Assembly (NCBI GenBank): GCA_933228675.1
Contig: OW121743.1
Coordinates: forward strand, 58,358,406-58,422,405
DNA: 64,000 bases
Direction: 5' to 3'
Origin: Stomorhina lunata
Lineage: Eukaryota > Arthropoda > Insecta > Diptera > Rhiniidae
Made by a program: the position numbers and the translations under genes. Below are positions 1 through 11,724 of this stretch, in pieces (position 1 is the first letter of the stretch; every line of letters starts with the position of its first letter). The notes beneath the pieces were generated by a model. It was not told where the DNA came from. It made no database searches and worked only from the letters and a program-made list of their open reading frames with translations.

Positions 1-590
1 GAAATTTTTCTATAGAAATTTTTCTATAAAAAATTTTTCTATGGAAAAGTTTCTCTATAAAAAATTTTTCTATAGGAAAATTTCTCTATAAAAAATTTTT
101 CTATAGAAAAATTTCTCTATAAAAAATTTTTCTATAGAAAAATTTCTTTATAAAAAATTTATCTATAGAAAAATTTCTCTATAAAAAATTTGTCTATAGA
201 AAAATTTCTCCATAAAACATTTTTCTATAGAAAAATTTCTCTATGAAAAATTTTTCTATAGAATAATTTCTCTATAAAATATTTTTCTATAGAAAAAATT
301 CTTTATAATTTTTTTTTTTTATAAGAAAATTTTTTTATAGAGAAATAGGAAATAGAAACATTTTTTTATAGAGAATTTTTTTAATAGAATTTTATAGTGA
401 AATTTTTCTATAGAAAAATAATTAAATAGTGAAATTTTGTGTATAGAAAATATTTTGATAGTGAAATTTTTGTGTAGAAAAAATTTTGATAGTGACATTT
501 TTCTATAGAACAAGTTTTTATAGAGAAAATTTTGTATAGAAAAATTTTTTATAGTAAAATTTTTTTATTGAAAAATTTTTTATATTGAAA
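1..590. repeat. Minisatellite block A1, ~30-bp palindromic unit
   Basis: Tandem units of about 30 bp alternate AAATTTCTCTATAAAAAA with a TTTTTCTATAGAAAAA palindrome. From 1 to about 310 the asymmetric part reads TTTCTCTATAAA. From about 310 to 560 it reads as the reverse complement (TTTATAGTGAAATTTT), so the block changes orientation internally. Units are degenerate. The block is cut by the window edge, so its left end is unknown. Confidence 0.9.
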
Positions 591-1159
591 TCAATTTTGT
601 TAAAAAATTGATTACGAAAAAAACCTTATTTCGCTGACAAAAAAAAAAAAAAAAAAAATAGCAGAAATTACGTGAGTTCATGTTATTTATTCATGTTTTT
701 TTTTTTTTTAATTCTAGGAGAAATTGTCACAAATTCGAAATAGCAAAAAAAAAAAAAAATTAACAAAAAACTATTTAAATAGTTTATTTTTTATTATTTT
801 TTCATTATTTGAAAATATATTTATATGAGAATGAATGAATTTGATTTCCTTTGTTTTTCTTTTCAGTTGACGCTGACGTTTAGAATTTGTTATTTATTAT
901 TGTTTTTTTCCGCTGCTAAGGGGCATGATCGGGAATAATGGGGGCCTTTGTGCAATATTTTTAATTGTATTTTTTGCAGTTTTTTTCCGATTTATTATAT
1001 TTTTTCTCTTTCAATTTTATTTTGGGGTCGTTGTAGTGCCAGCGACAGTTGAAGGTGATTTTATAATAATAATCACTTTATCTCGAACACAAGAATTAAG
1101 GCGACGATAATGATTAGGCAAAAAAATTTATTAGCAAAATAAAAAGGTGCTAAACATTT
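591..1159. other. AT-rich spacer, no gene recognised
   Basis: Low-complexity A/T runs with a slightly more complex stretch at 860-1110. A 61-codon open frame at 925-1110 (+) encodes a Phe/Ile-rich hydrophobic peptide. The composition is what T-rich DNA gives by chance, and I do not call it a gene. Confidence 0.6.
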
Positions 1160-2280
1160 TTAAAATGATTTTTATCTACAGAGAATTTTTTCTTTTGGAA
1201 CTGTTTTTTATAGCAAAAATTTTGAAGTGATTTTTTAATATAATTTTTTTTTTATAAATTTTTATAGTAAATTTTTTAACAGAAAAAAAAATTATAATAA
1301 AATTTTTCTATAGAAAATTTTAAAGTGAATTTTTCTTCAAAAAATTTTATAGTTAAATTTTCTTTTAAAAAATTTTATAGAGAAATTTTTTTATAGAACA
1401 TTTTATAGTGAAATTTTTCTATACAAAATTTTACAGTCGAACTTTTCGATAGAAAATTTTATAGTGAAATTTTTCGATACAAAATTTTATAGTGAAATTT
1501 TTCGATAGAAAATTTTATAGTGAAATTTTTTTATAGAAAAATTTATAGTGAAAATTTTTCTATAGAAAAATTTATAGTGAAATTTTTTTATAGAAAAATT
1601 TATAGTGAAATTTTTCTATAGAAAAATTTATAGTGAAAAAATTATAGTAAAATTTTTCTATAGAAAAATTTATAGTGAATTTTTTCTATAGAAAAATTTA
1701 TAGTGAAATTTTTCTATAGAAAAATTTATAGTGAAATATTTCTATAGAAAAATTTATAGTGAAATTTTTCTATAGAAAAATTTATAGTGAAATTTTTCTA
1801 TAGAAAAATTTATAGTGAAATTTTTCTATAGAAAAATTTATAGTGAAATTTTTCTATAGAAAAATTTATAGTGAAATTTTTCTATAGAAAAATTTATAGT
1901 GAAATTTTTCTATAGAAGAATTTGTAGTGAAATTTTTCTATAGAAAAATTTTATAGTGAAATTTTTCTATAGAAAAATTTATAGTGAAATTTTTCTATAG
2001 AAAAATTTATAGTGAAATTTTTTTATAGAAAATTTTATAGTATTTTTTTTTTTAATTTTATAGTGAATTTTTTTATAGATGTTTTATAATGAAAATTTTC
2101 TATAGAAAATTGAAAAGTAAATTTTTCTGTAGAAAATTTTATAGTGAAATTTTTCTAAAGAAAATTTTATAGTAAAATTTGTCCTTAGAATATTTTATAG
2201 TGAACATTTTTTATAAAAAATTGTATAGTAAAATTTTTTTATAAAAAATTTTATAGCAAAATTTTTCTAATTTTTTTATT
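1160..2280. repeat. Minisatellite block A2, 28-bp unit
   Basis: The best-conserved part (about 1500-2030) has a 28-bp period: TAGTGAAATTTTTC followed by TATAGAAAAATTTA. Edges are degenerate. The unit is the reverse complement of the A3 unit (TTTCACTATAAA side) minus about 2 bp, so A2 and A3 form an inverted pair around a spacer of about 0.86 kb. Confidence 0.92.
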
Positions 2281-3135
2281 GCCAACGTTGCCACTTTTAT
2301 CAAACAATTACATTGTTTGCAATTTCTTTTATTAATTTTCTAGAGCAAATTAACAACTAAAATCCTCCCACATAAATAAGATTTTTTTGTGTTGCAGTTG
2401 AAGCAGCTGCTAAACATGAAAATTCATGCAATGACAAAATAATATTTGCTCTTAAAATTAATTTATTTCAATTGTGCAAAATCATCAACGTCATCATCAT
2501 CACTATCCGAGCAAATATCATTTGCAGAAACAGTAGACCCCAGATAAATGCTTCCAATGAAATTCAAAGTTTAATAAAAACTTACGAAAACGGGGTAAAA
2601 GTTTCCGAGAAAATATTTGAATATTTTCAGATATTATAAATTCTAAATTTCTTCTCTGGGTATTTAACTTGACTCTACTGTCTTCCTCTAATGCCTTAAT
2701 AATTTATTTTGTTTATTTTTTCGCATTAAACTGGCGCAACTCATCCATCCATCCCCTCATTTATTTTCGCAATTTATTTGTATTTTCTTTTATATTTTCA
2801 CGTTTTTTTCCCCCCCCAACTTTTTCTATTTTGTAATAAAATAATAAAATTTGTAAAAATAAATTAAAATTGTTTGTTCGGCATCGGAGCCACCAGAAGC
2901 GGCTGCAGTTGCAAGAGAATAAAATGAAAATAATGGCGCAAATAAAAAAATTTCATTTAATTTCATTTTGTTTCGCTATTACAGAAAAAATTGATGTCAA
3001 TAGACTTTTATATAAAAAGAAAAAATATTTCTATACAAATACGAATTGTCTACAATAAACGAAAGATGGACAGACGGACGGACATGATTACATTCAATTT
3101 CATTCTTTGCGAAATTTTATTTAAAATTTTTCTTA
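2281..3135. other. Spacer between inverted arrays A2 and A3
   Basis: This is more complex sequence than its surroundings. It holds a T-rich tract ending TTGTGTTGCAG at about 2394, which resembles a splice acceptor, followed by about 81 codons without a stop (2395-2637, +). No start codon, homology or convincing donor is visible. A short GACGGACGGACAT string at 3071-3086 resembles the tail of dipteran interspersed repeats. Confidence 0.5.
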
Positions 3136-5790
3136 ATTTGTTAAAACTATCTCTAAAAATTTTCTATAGAAAAATTTCACTATAAAAATTTTCTATGGAA
3201 AAATTTCATAACAAAAAATTTTTCTTAAATAAATTTTACTATAAAAATTTTTCTATAGAAAAATTTCACTATAAAAATTTTTCTATAGAAAAATTTCACT
3301 ATAAAAACTTTTCTATAGAAAAATTTCATAACAATAATTTTTCTTTAAATAAATTTAACTATAAACATTTTTTTGTAGAAAAAATTTACTATAAAATTTT
3401 TTTTGTAGAAAAATTTCACTATAAAAATTTTTTTGCAGAAAAATTTCATTATTAAAATTTTTTTATGGAAAAATTTCACTATAAAAATTTTCTATAGAAA
3501 AATTTCACTATAAAAATTTTTCTATAGAAAAATTTCACTATAAAAATTTTTTTATAGAAAGATTTTACTATAACAATTTCACTATAAAAAATTTTTCTAT
3601 AGAAAAACTATAAAAATTTTCTATAGAAAAATTTCACTATAAAAATTTTTCTATAGAAAAATTTCACTATAAAAATTTTTCTATAGAAAAATTTCACTAT
3701 AAAAATTTTTCTATAGAAAAATTTCACTATAAAAATTTTTCTATAAAAAAATTTCACTATATAAATTTTTCTATAGAAAAATTTCACTATAAAAATTTTT
3801 CTATAGAGAAATTTCACTATAAAAATTTTTCTATAGAAAATTTTACTATAAAAATTTTTCTATAGAAAAATTTTACTATAAAAATTTTTTATTTTTTTTT
3901 TATAGAAAAATTTCACTATAAAAATTTTTTTGCAGAAAAATTTCATTATTAAAATTTTTTTATGGAAAAATTTCACTATAAAAATTTTCTATAGAAAAAT
4001 TTCACTATAAAAATTTTCTATAGAAAAATTTCACTATAAAAATTTTTCTATAGAAAAATTTCACTATAAAAATTTTTCTATAGAAAAATTTCACTATAAA
4101 AATTTTTCTATAGAAAAATTTCACTATAAAAATTTTTCTATAAAAAAATTTCACTATATAAATTTTTCTATAGAAAAATTTCACTATAAAAATTTTTCTA
4201 TAGAGAAATTTCACTATAAAAATTTTTCTATAGAAAATTTCACTATAAAAATTTTTCTATAGAAAAATTTCACTATAAAAATTTTTCTATAAAAAAATTT
4301 CACTATATAAATTTTTCTATAGAAAAATTTCACTATAAAAATTTTTCTATAGAGAAACTTCACTATAAAAATTTTTCTATAGAAAATTTTACTATAAAAA
4401 TTTTTCTATAGAAAAATTTTACTATAAAAATTTTTCTTTACAATAATTTAATTATAAAATTTTTTCTATAAAAAATTTTCTCTACAAAAATTTGACTATA
4501 AAAATTTTTCTATAGAAAAATTTCGCTATAAAAAGTTTTCTATAGAAAAATTTCGCTATAAAAAGTTTTCTATAGAAAAATTTCACTATAAAAATTTGTT
4601 TATAGAAAAATTTTACTATAGAAAAATTTTACTATAAAAATTTTTCTATAGGAAAATTTTGCTATAAATATTTTCTACAGAAAAATTGCTCTATAAAAAT
4701 TTTTCTACAGAAAAATATCTCTATAAAAATTTTTCTATAGAAAAATTTCTCTATAAAAATTTTTCTATAGAAAAATTTCTCTATAAAAATTTTTCTATAG
4801 AAAAAATTCTCTATAGAAAATATAGAAAAATTTCACTATAAAAATGTTTCCATAGAAAAATTTTACTATAAACATTTTTCTATAGATAAGTTTTACTTTT
4901 ACAAATTTTAGTATAAAAAAATTTCACTTTCAGAAATGTTTCTATAAAAAAATTTTGCATACAAATTTTTTTTTAGAAAAATTTCTCTGTGAATTTTTTT
5001 TTATAGAAAAATTTCTCTGTAAAAATAGTTTTTATAGAAAAATTTCCTTTTAAAAGTTTTTTTTTTATAGAAAAATTTCTTTTGAAAAATTTTTTCAATA
5101 AAAAAAATTTTTCTATACGATTGTTTTTATAAAACAATTTTCTGTAGAACAATTTTTTCTATTAAAAAATTTTTTTATAAAAAAAATTTTTCTTTAAAAA
5201 AATGTTTCTATAAAAAATTTTTCGATAAAAAAATGTTTCTATAAAAATTTTCTAAAGAAAATGTTTCCATAAAAATTTTCTATAGAAAAATGTTTCTATA
5301 AAAATTTTCTATAGAAAAATTTCTCTACAGAAATGTTTGTATAGAAGAATTTCTCTGTAAAAAAAATTTCCAATTGAAAAATTTCTCTATAACAAATTTT
5401 TTCTATAGAAACATTTCTCATTTTTTTTTTTCAATTTTTGTAATGAAAATTTTCATTTAAAAATTTTTCTATACAAAAATGTCACTATTAAAATTTTTTC
5501 TATAGAAAAATTTCACTATTAAAACTCGTTCTATAGAAAAATTTAAGTATTAAAAATTTTCTATAGAAAAATTTCAGTATTAGAATTTTTTTATAAAAAA
5601 ACTTTACTTTTAAAATTTTTTCGATTAAAATTTTGTCTATTCAAAAATTTTATCATAAAAAATTTTTCTATTGAATATAAACCCTTTTTCTATAGAAAAA
5701 TTTCACTGCTTTAATTTTTTCTATCGAAAAATATTTAAATATAAAAATGTTTTCGGTATAGAAATTTTATTATTAAAATTCTTTCCATAG
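3136..5790. repeat. Minisatellite block A3, 30-bp unit
   Basis: The period is exactly 30 bp in the conserved core (about 3600-3830 and 4000-4380). Each unit has a 22-bp perfect palindrome, AAATTTTTCTA plus its complement, and then TTTCACTATAAA. Within each unit the run TATAAAAA matches the TATA-box consensus TATAWAAR. A segment containing the variant TTTTTTTGCAG (3435) recurs at 3932, and a roughly 210-bp run at 3608-3817 recurs at 4005-4214, showing a recent internal duplication with about 100 bp of length change. Units decay towards 5790. Confidence 0.93.
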
Positions 5791-6724
5791 AAAATTAAAA
5801 AAAAAATGTATGTGATTAAAAATATTGCAATTGGATTATTAATATCCTTGCGGTGGTTTGTGTGATATTAAAGTAGTTTTTTTTTCCTTTTAAAATTTTT
5901 TTATTATTTAAACTCTTTTGAAATAGAATTTCCGCAAAACCACATCAAATGCACTCTAAAAAAAATCTATTAATTTTGTATTTTTATATTTTTATTCGCC
6001 AACCATTTTTTCCTGCTCCAAATCCAACCTAATGTCAGCATAAAAATTGAAATACATTTTCGCTGAATTGTAAAGTCGAATTTTCTAGTTAAAAGTGTCG
6101 TCGTTCTATGTTTAAGACACATTTGAGAAATTTTAGTATAGGAATCACTAGAAATAGTAAAAATAATGGAATCATGAAATATGAAATATGTGAATCTATA
6201 AAGTAGAAGAGCAAAAATTCAAGGGGGAAATATTCATAAAATAGATTTATGGTCTAAAACTGAACTGAACTCTGCCACTGTATGAACAGCTATAAAATCC
6301 ATATAAAAATTGTGTTTTTGAAGCTGAGTTGAAATTTATTGCTAAAAATATAGTTTTTGTTTCAAATAAATTTAAATATTAGTTTTTTAGAAGAAGAGTT
6401 AGTTAGAATTTGATAAGATTTTTTATTTGAAGAGTAGACTGTAGAAAATATAGAGCAATCTTCTCCAAAGCATCGCCATATGGTGGTGTAGGGCATACAA
6501 AAACTTCAAAAGTGTTTTAAAAAGCCTCTTTAAATATTTAAATATATAAGTGGAAATTTTGAGAAGTTACTTCCTATTTTTTTTCCAAAAAATTATCGCT
6601 TTTTTAAACCCTTCATTGATTTTGAAAAATTAAGTTAAGTTTCAACCATTTTAAAGCTTTTTTCAGCAGCAGTTTACATCACTGTAATTGATTTTAGGCA
6701 AATGGCATCTCTGCTTGTCTGTAC
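5791..6724. other. AT-rich unique stretch
   Basis: No gene or array is recognised. Around 6480-6500 the string ATGGTGGTGTAGGG resembles the 3' end of a dipteran interspersed repeat that also occurs at 43240. Just before 6725, GGCATCTCTG (6704-6713) is the reverse complement of CAGAGATGCC found just beyond the far end of the next element (about 8225). Confidence 0.45.
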
Positions 6725-7003
6725 CAGGAATGGAAAATTGCTTTCTTAATTTGGTACCACAAACGAAAACAAAATGTACTTTTTCGATCATGAGGGTAAT
6801 AATTTCTCAAAATGACGAAATAATTGAAAAAATACATCGAACTAGTATTTCTTCAATTATTTCGTAATATCAACAATTATTCAAACAAATTTTGAAACAA
6901 GAGAGAAGAAAAAGTGTTACGTTGGTCTTGGGTGACACCAATTGCCATCAGGTACTCATTTTTTGGAAACCATAACTAATTTCTATTTTGGGATTTACCA
7001 GTA

Positions 7004-7575
7004 AAGGGTTAACCATTTTGCGGTTTCAAAAGTGAACGTAAATAAAACACGAGAAAACGAGTGAGAAATTTGCTTCATCGCTGAAGAAAATTTTGTTCGC
7101 CGTCCACCGCCTGTTGTTCAAGCACCCATTCCACGTATCTACGGCGTTGTGAGTGGTCAGCTGGCTTCAGTTGTTGTGTGACCTGGACTTTATATAGATG
7201 TAGGTGTAGATCTAAATGCAAAATAAGCCATAATATGCCGTGAGACAGTCCTAATTCCTGAGAACGACGAGGAGTCGACAGATTCTGCAACACTTTCACT
7301 TAAAGCAGCGATATTTTCAGCGGAACAAGCGAAACGATGATGCACAGGCCTTACAATATTTGTAACCGCTTCAGTCTCTTCAAATTTCTTCACAATTTTG
7401 CCAATTGCTTACGTAGTTGGACGATTATGTGAGACCTTAATCTCCTCATAAAGCACGATATGTGGCTGTTGCAGAATCACCATTTTTGTAGTATGTTTTG
7501 ATCATTTTTATGCGTTGTGTGATACTTAAGCGATCCATTTTCGTCAATGTCAGACTTTCAACTGAAAAGAAAAAA
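7004..7575 (-). mobile_element. Truncated rosa-like mariner
   Basis: The left edge reads AGGGTTAACCATTTTGCGG, the terminal repeat seen also at 52411 and 53655 (CAGGGTTATCCATTTTGCGG). It joins directly, about 50 bp in, to the middle of a transposase gene, so the C-terminal half is deleted. The other end stops in 5' untranslated sequence without a recognisable terminal repeat. It is nested in hAT-like copy a. Confidence 0.75.
7060..7538 (-). pseudogene. Mariner (DD41D rosa-like) transposase, N-terminal half
   Basis: Read on the minus strand it starts at ATG 7538-7536 with MDRLSITQRIKMIKTYYK, a typical mariner N-terminal helix-turn-helix start. It continues through NGDSATATYRAL to an in-frame TGA. 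After frameshifts it covers the HHRFACSAENIAALSESV and LKPADHSQRRRYVEW segments and ends just past the first catalytic Asp in FFSDEA. The second and third catalytic Asp residues are deleted. It aligns by eye with the longer copy at 11796-12690. It is inactive, with at least one stop, several frameshifts and a C-terminal truncation. Confidence 0.8.
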
Positions 7576-8205
7576 AAAATGGTTTAACAACTTAGTTTGA
7601 CAGATGTCAAATTCCAGTTTAGGCTTCCAGGCAGGATCTTTGTCTTGGAAATATTGATTTCAAGCAAAGCTGCCCGAGATTTAACAGTGATAGAGTTAGT
7701 ATTTCCTTAAAGTTGACCTCAGCATTGGCTTAGAAGACATAGGTCATCAGTATATTTCAAGTCCTCGAGTTGTTTAAAGGGTTTTCATTGGATACCGTCT
7801 ACCTTTATTGATGACAAGGATAAAAAGTATAGGTGACGTACGGATTTGACAATTTACCCTTATGTGGGATTCAACATTTAAAATCCAAATTATGTTCGGA
7901 ATTTTTTATGTTTCAATTTTCTAAAATTTTTCATAGATAGCTTCTGTTGACGCTGACAAAGGAGTTTATAAAGTCGATAAACGCTAGGTAAATGGGTGTA
8001 GCGGAATTCATTACATTGCTCTAGTGCTATTCTTACTCGTGCTGATTAGATCAACATAAGACCGGTTTTCTCTGAACCCAAACTGATTTTCGCGGAGTGT
8101 AGAGGAAACTAAGTCGGATATTCTATTCAAAATTACTCGACTTAGGTATCAATAGGGTTCAAAATGTATCAACACAGTACATTAGTACCATGTTTACCAT
8201 CCCTG

Positions 8206-9320
8206 GTGTATACTGTTGTCTCAGAGATGCCAATTTGTTTGGTGCTGTTATTTCAGAGATGCCAATTCGTTTCCAGGGAAGGGAATTTGTAATTTTTAAT
8301 GTTTGAAAATACAAAGACTTCTTGTATTGTAATAAAATAATGTATTATCTTCATTTTTACATTGAATAAACAATTATAAATAAACCTATTACAATGTTTC
8401 TAAAAAATACTTTAAATTATAATAATAAATCTCAAGTAATAAAAGATGTGATGACAAGGCAAACCAAGAAATTAAGATAATAAAAAACTGAAATCGTTCA
8501 GTTTCTTAACAAGATTTAAACTCAAGCTCATGAGTATTTAAGTATATAAATCTACTGTTACAAAATGTTTGCCTTTGTATAAAAAAAATCTACATAAAAA
8601 TGCAAATTTATTGTATTTTACAAACAAAATTAAAGCAACATTCAAACGAGTTTATGGAAAAAAACTGAGAAAATAATATCAAAAAATGGAAATCAAATTA
8701 CAATAAATGTAATAGAAGAATACTGAGAAAAAAAATCAAGAATTAAAAATTGAAAAAAGAGGTATAAAGATGGAGATTTTCTTCACAAAACGAAATGTGG
8801 CAACCTGGATAAAAAAAATGGGGTATTATTTATATTACATCAAAAATTTACATACATGTAAATGTAAAAATTTTAATTATGCTTTTTAATGAATAATAAC
8901 AAAAAAAATTATTTATGTATATTTTTAAGAAAAGCAAATTAACAAAACGAAGTAAAGAACAATAAGTTATAACCTTGAATTTTTACAAAAGTTAATCTTT
9001 AATTTTTGTAAATTTTAGAGAAAATTTTAACAATGATTTTAGTAATAATTTGTTGCTTTATCATTAAACTTCAAGAAGAAGTATATTTTTTCTTAAAGCA
9101 ACCTTCATACCTGAGTGATTTAGCTAAAATTTACTTTTCATTGTCTCGGTTTATAGACCTAAAATTTGTTTACTTCTAATGATTTTCGGAATACAGTGAA
9201 CTTCAAAAGTAATAAATTCGCAACAGTTGATTAAGTTTATTTCAGACAAGTTTTTGAAAATAGCAAATTTTTACTAGTTCCTGATAATCTGTTCATAATT
9301 TGCTAGAGTAACTAACCAGT
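8206..9320. other. AT-rich stretch, no gene
   Basis: Contains two CAGAGATGCCAATT-like strings (about 8224 and 8261) that resemble hAT-type ends. The remainder is A/T-rich sequence without repeats or long frames that I can interpret. Confidence 0.45.
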
Positions 9321-9324
9321 TATG

Positions 9325-9685
9325 GGAAAAGTTTTTAGGATTCTTAATGACTTTCTGGCTTTTATTGAAATCGATCAGACTTTCAGGAACATTTTTGGTA
9401 AAGGCCCCTATTGCCGTTCTCAACTCAACTCAGTTTGGTCGTCTACCAGTCGACCTAACTTTCAATCAACAATTTTTTTTTGATATTGCAGAACTAAGAA
9501 ACGTTGAGTTCCACAATATCAAAAAATAATTTAGTTGAGTGAAAGTTGGGTCGACTGGCAGACGACCAAACTGAGTTGAGTTGAGAACGGCAATAGGGGC
9601 CTTTACCAAAAAGGTTCCTGAAAGTCTGATCGATTTCAATAAATGCCAGAAAGTCATTAAGAATCCTAAAAACTTTTCGCATAAA
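9325..9685. mobile_element. Foldback/MITE: ~360-bp near-perfect palindrome
   Basis: The left arm (9325-9490) and right arm (9515-9685) are reverse complements with only a few differences, centred near 9502. Landmarks are GGCCCCTATTGCCGTTCTCA (left) and TGAGAACGGCAATAGGGGCC (right). An inner core of about 210 bp starting CCCCTATTGCCG occurs again at 40783-40993. Outside that core the palindrome here extends a further 70-80 bp on each side. No transposase is present. The superfamily is not assigned. Confidence 0.85.
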
Positions 9686-9689
9686 AATA

Positions 9690-10293
9690 TAGCCTGAATT
9701 ACTTAAAAAAAATTTTCATAAAGTCATTTAATTTGTAGGTATTTGGCTTTCTAGTATATTTCCGTTTTATTTTATTTTAGTTTTTTTCCGCTGGCATTTT
9801 GCCAACATTTTGTCAAAGATTTTTTTTATATCTAGAAATCAGAGAAAAATACTAGATATTTATTTAAATACTTAATTAACAAAAAAATGGCATTTATTTG
9901 AAACAATGTTTTCAGATTACAAAAATAATTTTAGGCAATTTGTTTCTTTTTAAATGGCTAAAAATATTTTTGTAATCTAAAAAAAAAATAATTAAAATAT
10001 AGAATAATAATAGAAATTTGTCTATAAATAAAAAAATAATTAAGGAATTCTATAGAAATTATTTAATAATAAATTAAAATTTAAAATCTGAACAACTTTT
10101 TAAATTGTTTTTTAGAATTAGGATTTAGTCATTGTTTTTAGAATATTTTTAGCAATTTCTGAAATATTTTGGCGTGTGCTGGCTAAGAAATATCTAATTT
10201 TATTGTTTTTGTTCTAAAAAAACGTTTTAAAAGAAAGTGGTTTTTACATTTTTAAATGATTTTTTTTTTTAAATTCTCACAATCAATTTTTAC
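9690..10293. other. AT-rich stretch, no gene
   Basis: Only A/T-rich low-complexity sequence is seen. There is no array and no frame of note. Confidence 0.5.
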
Positions 10294-10502
10294 TTAAATA
10301 ATAATTTTACTTTTCCATTGAAATTTCTGTTATTTCAACGTTTTTTGCTCTTTTGAATCACTTCGATTGAGCTGGCAACTTTATAGCATTTGTACTTAAA
10401 TAATAATTTTACTCTTCCATTCCTGGAAATTTCTATTATTGTAACGTTTTTTTTGCTCTGTTATATAATTTCGATTGAGCTGGCAACTTTATAACATTTG
10501 TA
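10294..10502. repeat. Two-copy tandem duplication, ~105 bp
   Basis: CTTAAATAATAATTTTACT...GAGCTGGCAACTTTATA...CATTTGTA occurs at about 10294-10394 and again at 10395-10502 with scattered differences and small indels. The second copy abuts the left target site of hAT-like copy b. Confidence 0.8.
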
Positions 10503-11036
10503 AATCAGGGATGGCAAACATGGTACAATTGTACTTTTTTGATACATTTTAAAACTGATTGGTACCGTGGTACTCCTGAGTTTTACTTGATACAATTTAC
10601 AAATCTTAACTTTTCACAGCATCGGATCCATATAATCCTTTTCGCTGATTTTTGTAACATATAGAAAAATGGGTCTAAGACCAACTTGTAGCATTTCGCA
10701 CGTCTCATCATCACTCTTTGAATTAAGTAAATATTCTATTGAAATATGGGTAAAGAGCCACTGTAAGTGACATAATCCTAATTTGGTGGCATTAGTCCAA
10801 ATTTGTTGTTACAAATTTTCAAGATTTATTAAAAATCATTTTGCTTTGTAGCTAATGTATCACAGAATTGGTCGAGCCTGACCTTAGTACCATCTTAATT
10901 TAAAATGATTTCTGTTTAATAATATCGGAGTTTTCAACAGGGACGCTACAAAAGTACAGCGACAGTAGATGACGCCATATTTTTTGCTGCTCTTTTGACA
11001 TTTCTCTTCAGTAAGGCTTGCCATTTCATGATGGAA

Positions 11037-11720
11037 CGAGCCAACATCGAGTCGAAATTATAAAAATTGACTACCGAAATTCAGAGTCAGTGGCTTCACC
11101 GTTAAGAGAAAAATGATCTTCAGCGATGAGGCTCATTTCTGGCTGAATGCCTTCGTCAATAAACATAATATGCGTTATTGGTTGGGCAGCAATCCACACG
11201 TACTCCATGAGTCATCATTGCATCCAGAAAAAATACGGTTTGGTGCGGTTTATGGGCCTACGGCGTTATTTTGACGTACTTCTTCCGTGATGATCGAGAC
11301 CGGCACGTAACTGTGAATGGAAATCGCTACAGTTCAATGATAACCGAATATTTTCGGCCCCAATTGTGTGGCCACAAGCCACACAGCGAATGTTACAATC
11401 AATTTATTGAAAACATCTTTGGAGAACGTGTTATCTCACGAAATGGTCCAGTCGATTGACCGCCTCGGTCGTGCGATTTGACGCCGTTAGACTATTTCCT
11501 GTGGGGCTACGTCAAGTCTATGGTTTATGAAAACAAGCCAACGGCGAATGATAAACTTCGTACGAATATCGAACTTGAAATTGCAGCAGTATTGGACAAT
11601 ATATGCTTGAAAACCGCGGAAAATTGGGTTCAGCGTCTGGACTTTTGCAAGCGTGCCATTTCGTGGTTTCAAAATCATTCGACATCTGTTAAACCAATTC
11701 TTAAACCAGTTTTTTTTCCT
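11037..11720 (+). pseudogene. Mariner DD41D-type transposase fragment
   Basis: The plus-strand translation gives MIFSDEAHFWLNAFVNK (first catalytic Asp), NPHVLHESSLHPEKIRFGAV and HVTVNGNRYSSMITEYF. After a break it gives ISRNGPVDWPPRSCDLTPLD (third catalytic Asp) and YFLWGYVKSMVYENKP. The segment expected to carry QQDGATCH with the second Asp is replaced or deleted near 11365-11400. The N-terminal DNA-binding region is mostly missing. The C-terminal end is fairly intact to about 11700. The WPPRSCDLTPLD context is typical of the rosa-type mariners. It differs from the next copy, so two separate insertions or a divergent tandem pair are possible. Confidence 0.8.
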
Positions 11721-11724
11721 TCCA

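Larger units (their letters stand above)
6725..8205 (-). mobile_element. hAT-like non-autonomous element, copy a (reverse)
   Basis: The left end CAGGAATGGAAAATTGCTTTC is the reverse complement of the family 3' end. The right end ACCATGTTTACCATCCCTG is the reverse complement of the family 5' end. The flanking 8-mers GTCTGTAC (6717-6724) and GTGTATAC (8206-8213) match at 6 of 8 positions, and both fit the nTnnnnAn target consensus known for hAT transposons. There is no hAT transposase. A truncated mariner sits inside. Class assignment is inferred from the termini and target-site pattern. Confidence 0.7.

Noticed and set aside
925..1110. 61-codon hydrophobic frame
   Set aside because: Phe/Ile/Val-rich because of T-rich DNA; no supporting context.
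3195..3455. 86-codon open frame (and 3608-3817, 4005-4214 on the minus strand)
   Set aside because: Pure translation of the 30-bp minisatellite; the frame is open because 30 is a multiple of three.
9347..9657. Overlapping open frames on both strands with nearly the same peptide
   Set aside because: They are the two arms of the palindromic element 9325-9685, not a gene.
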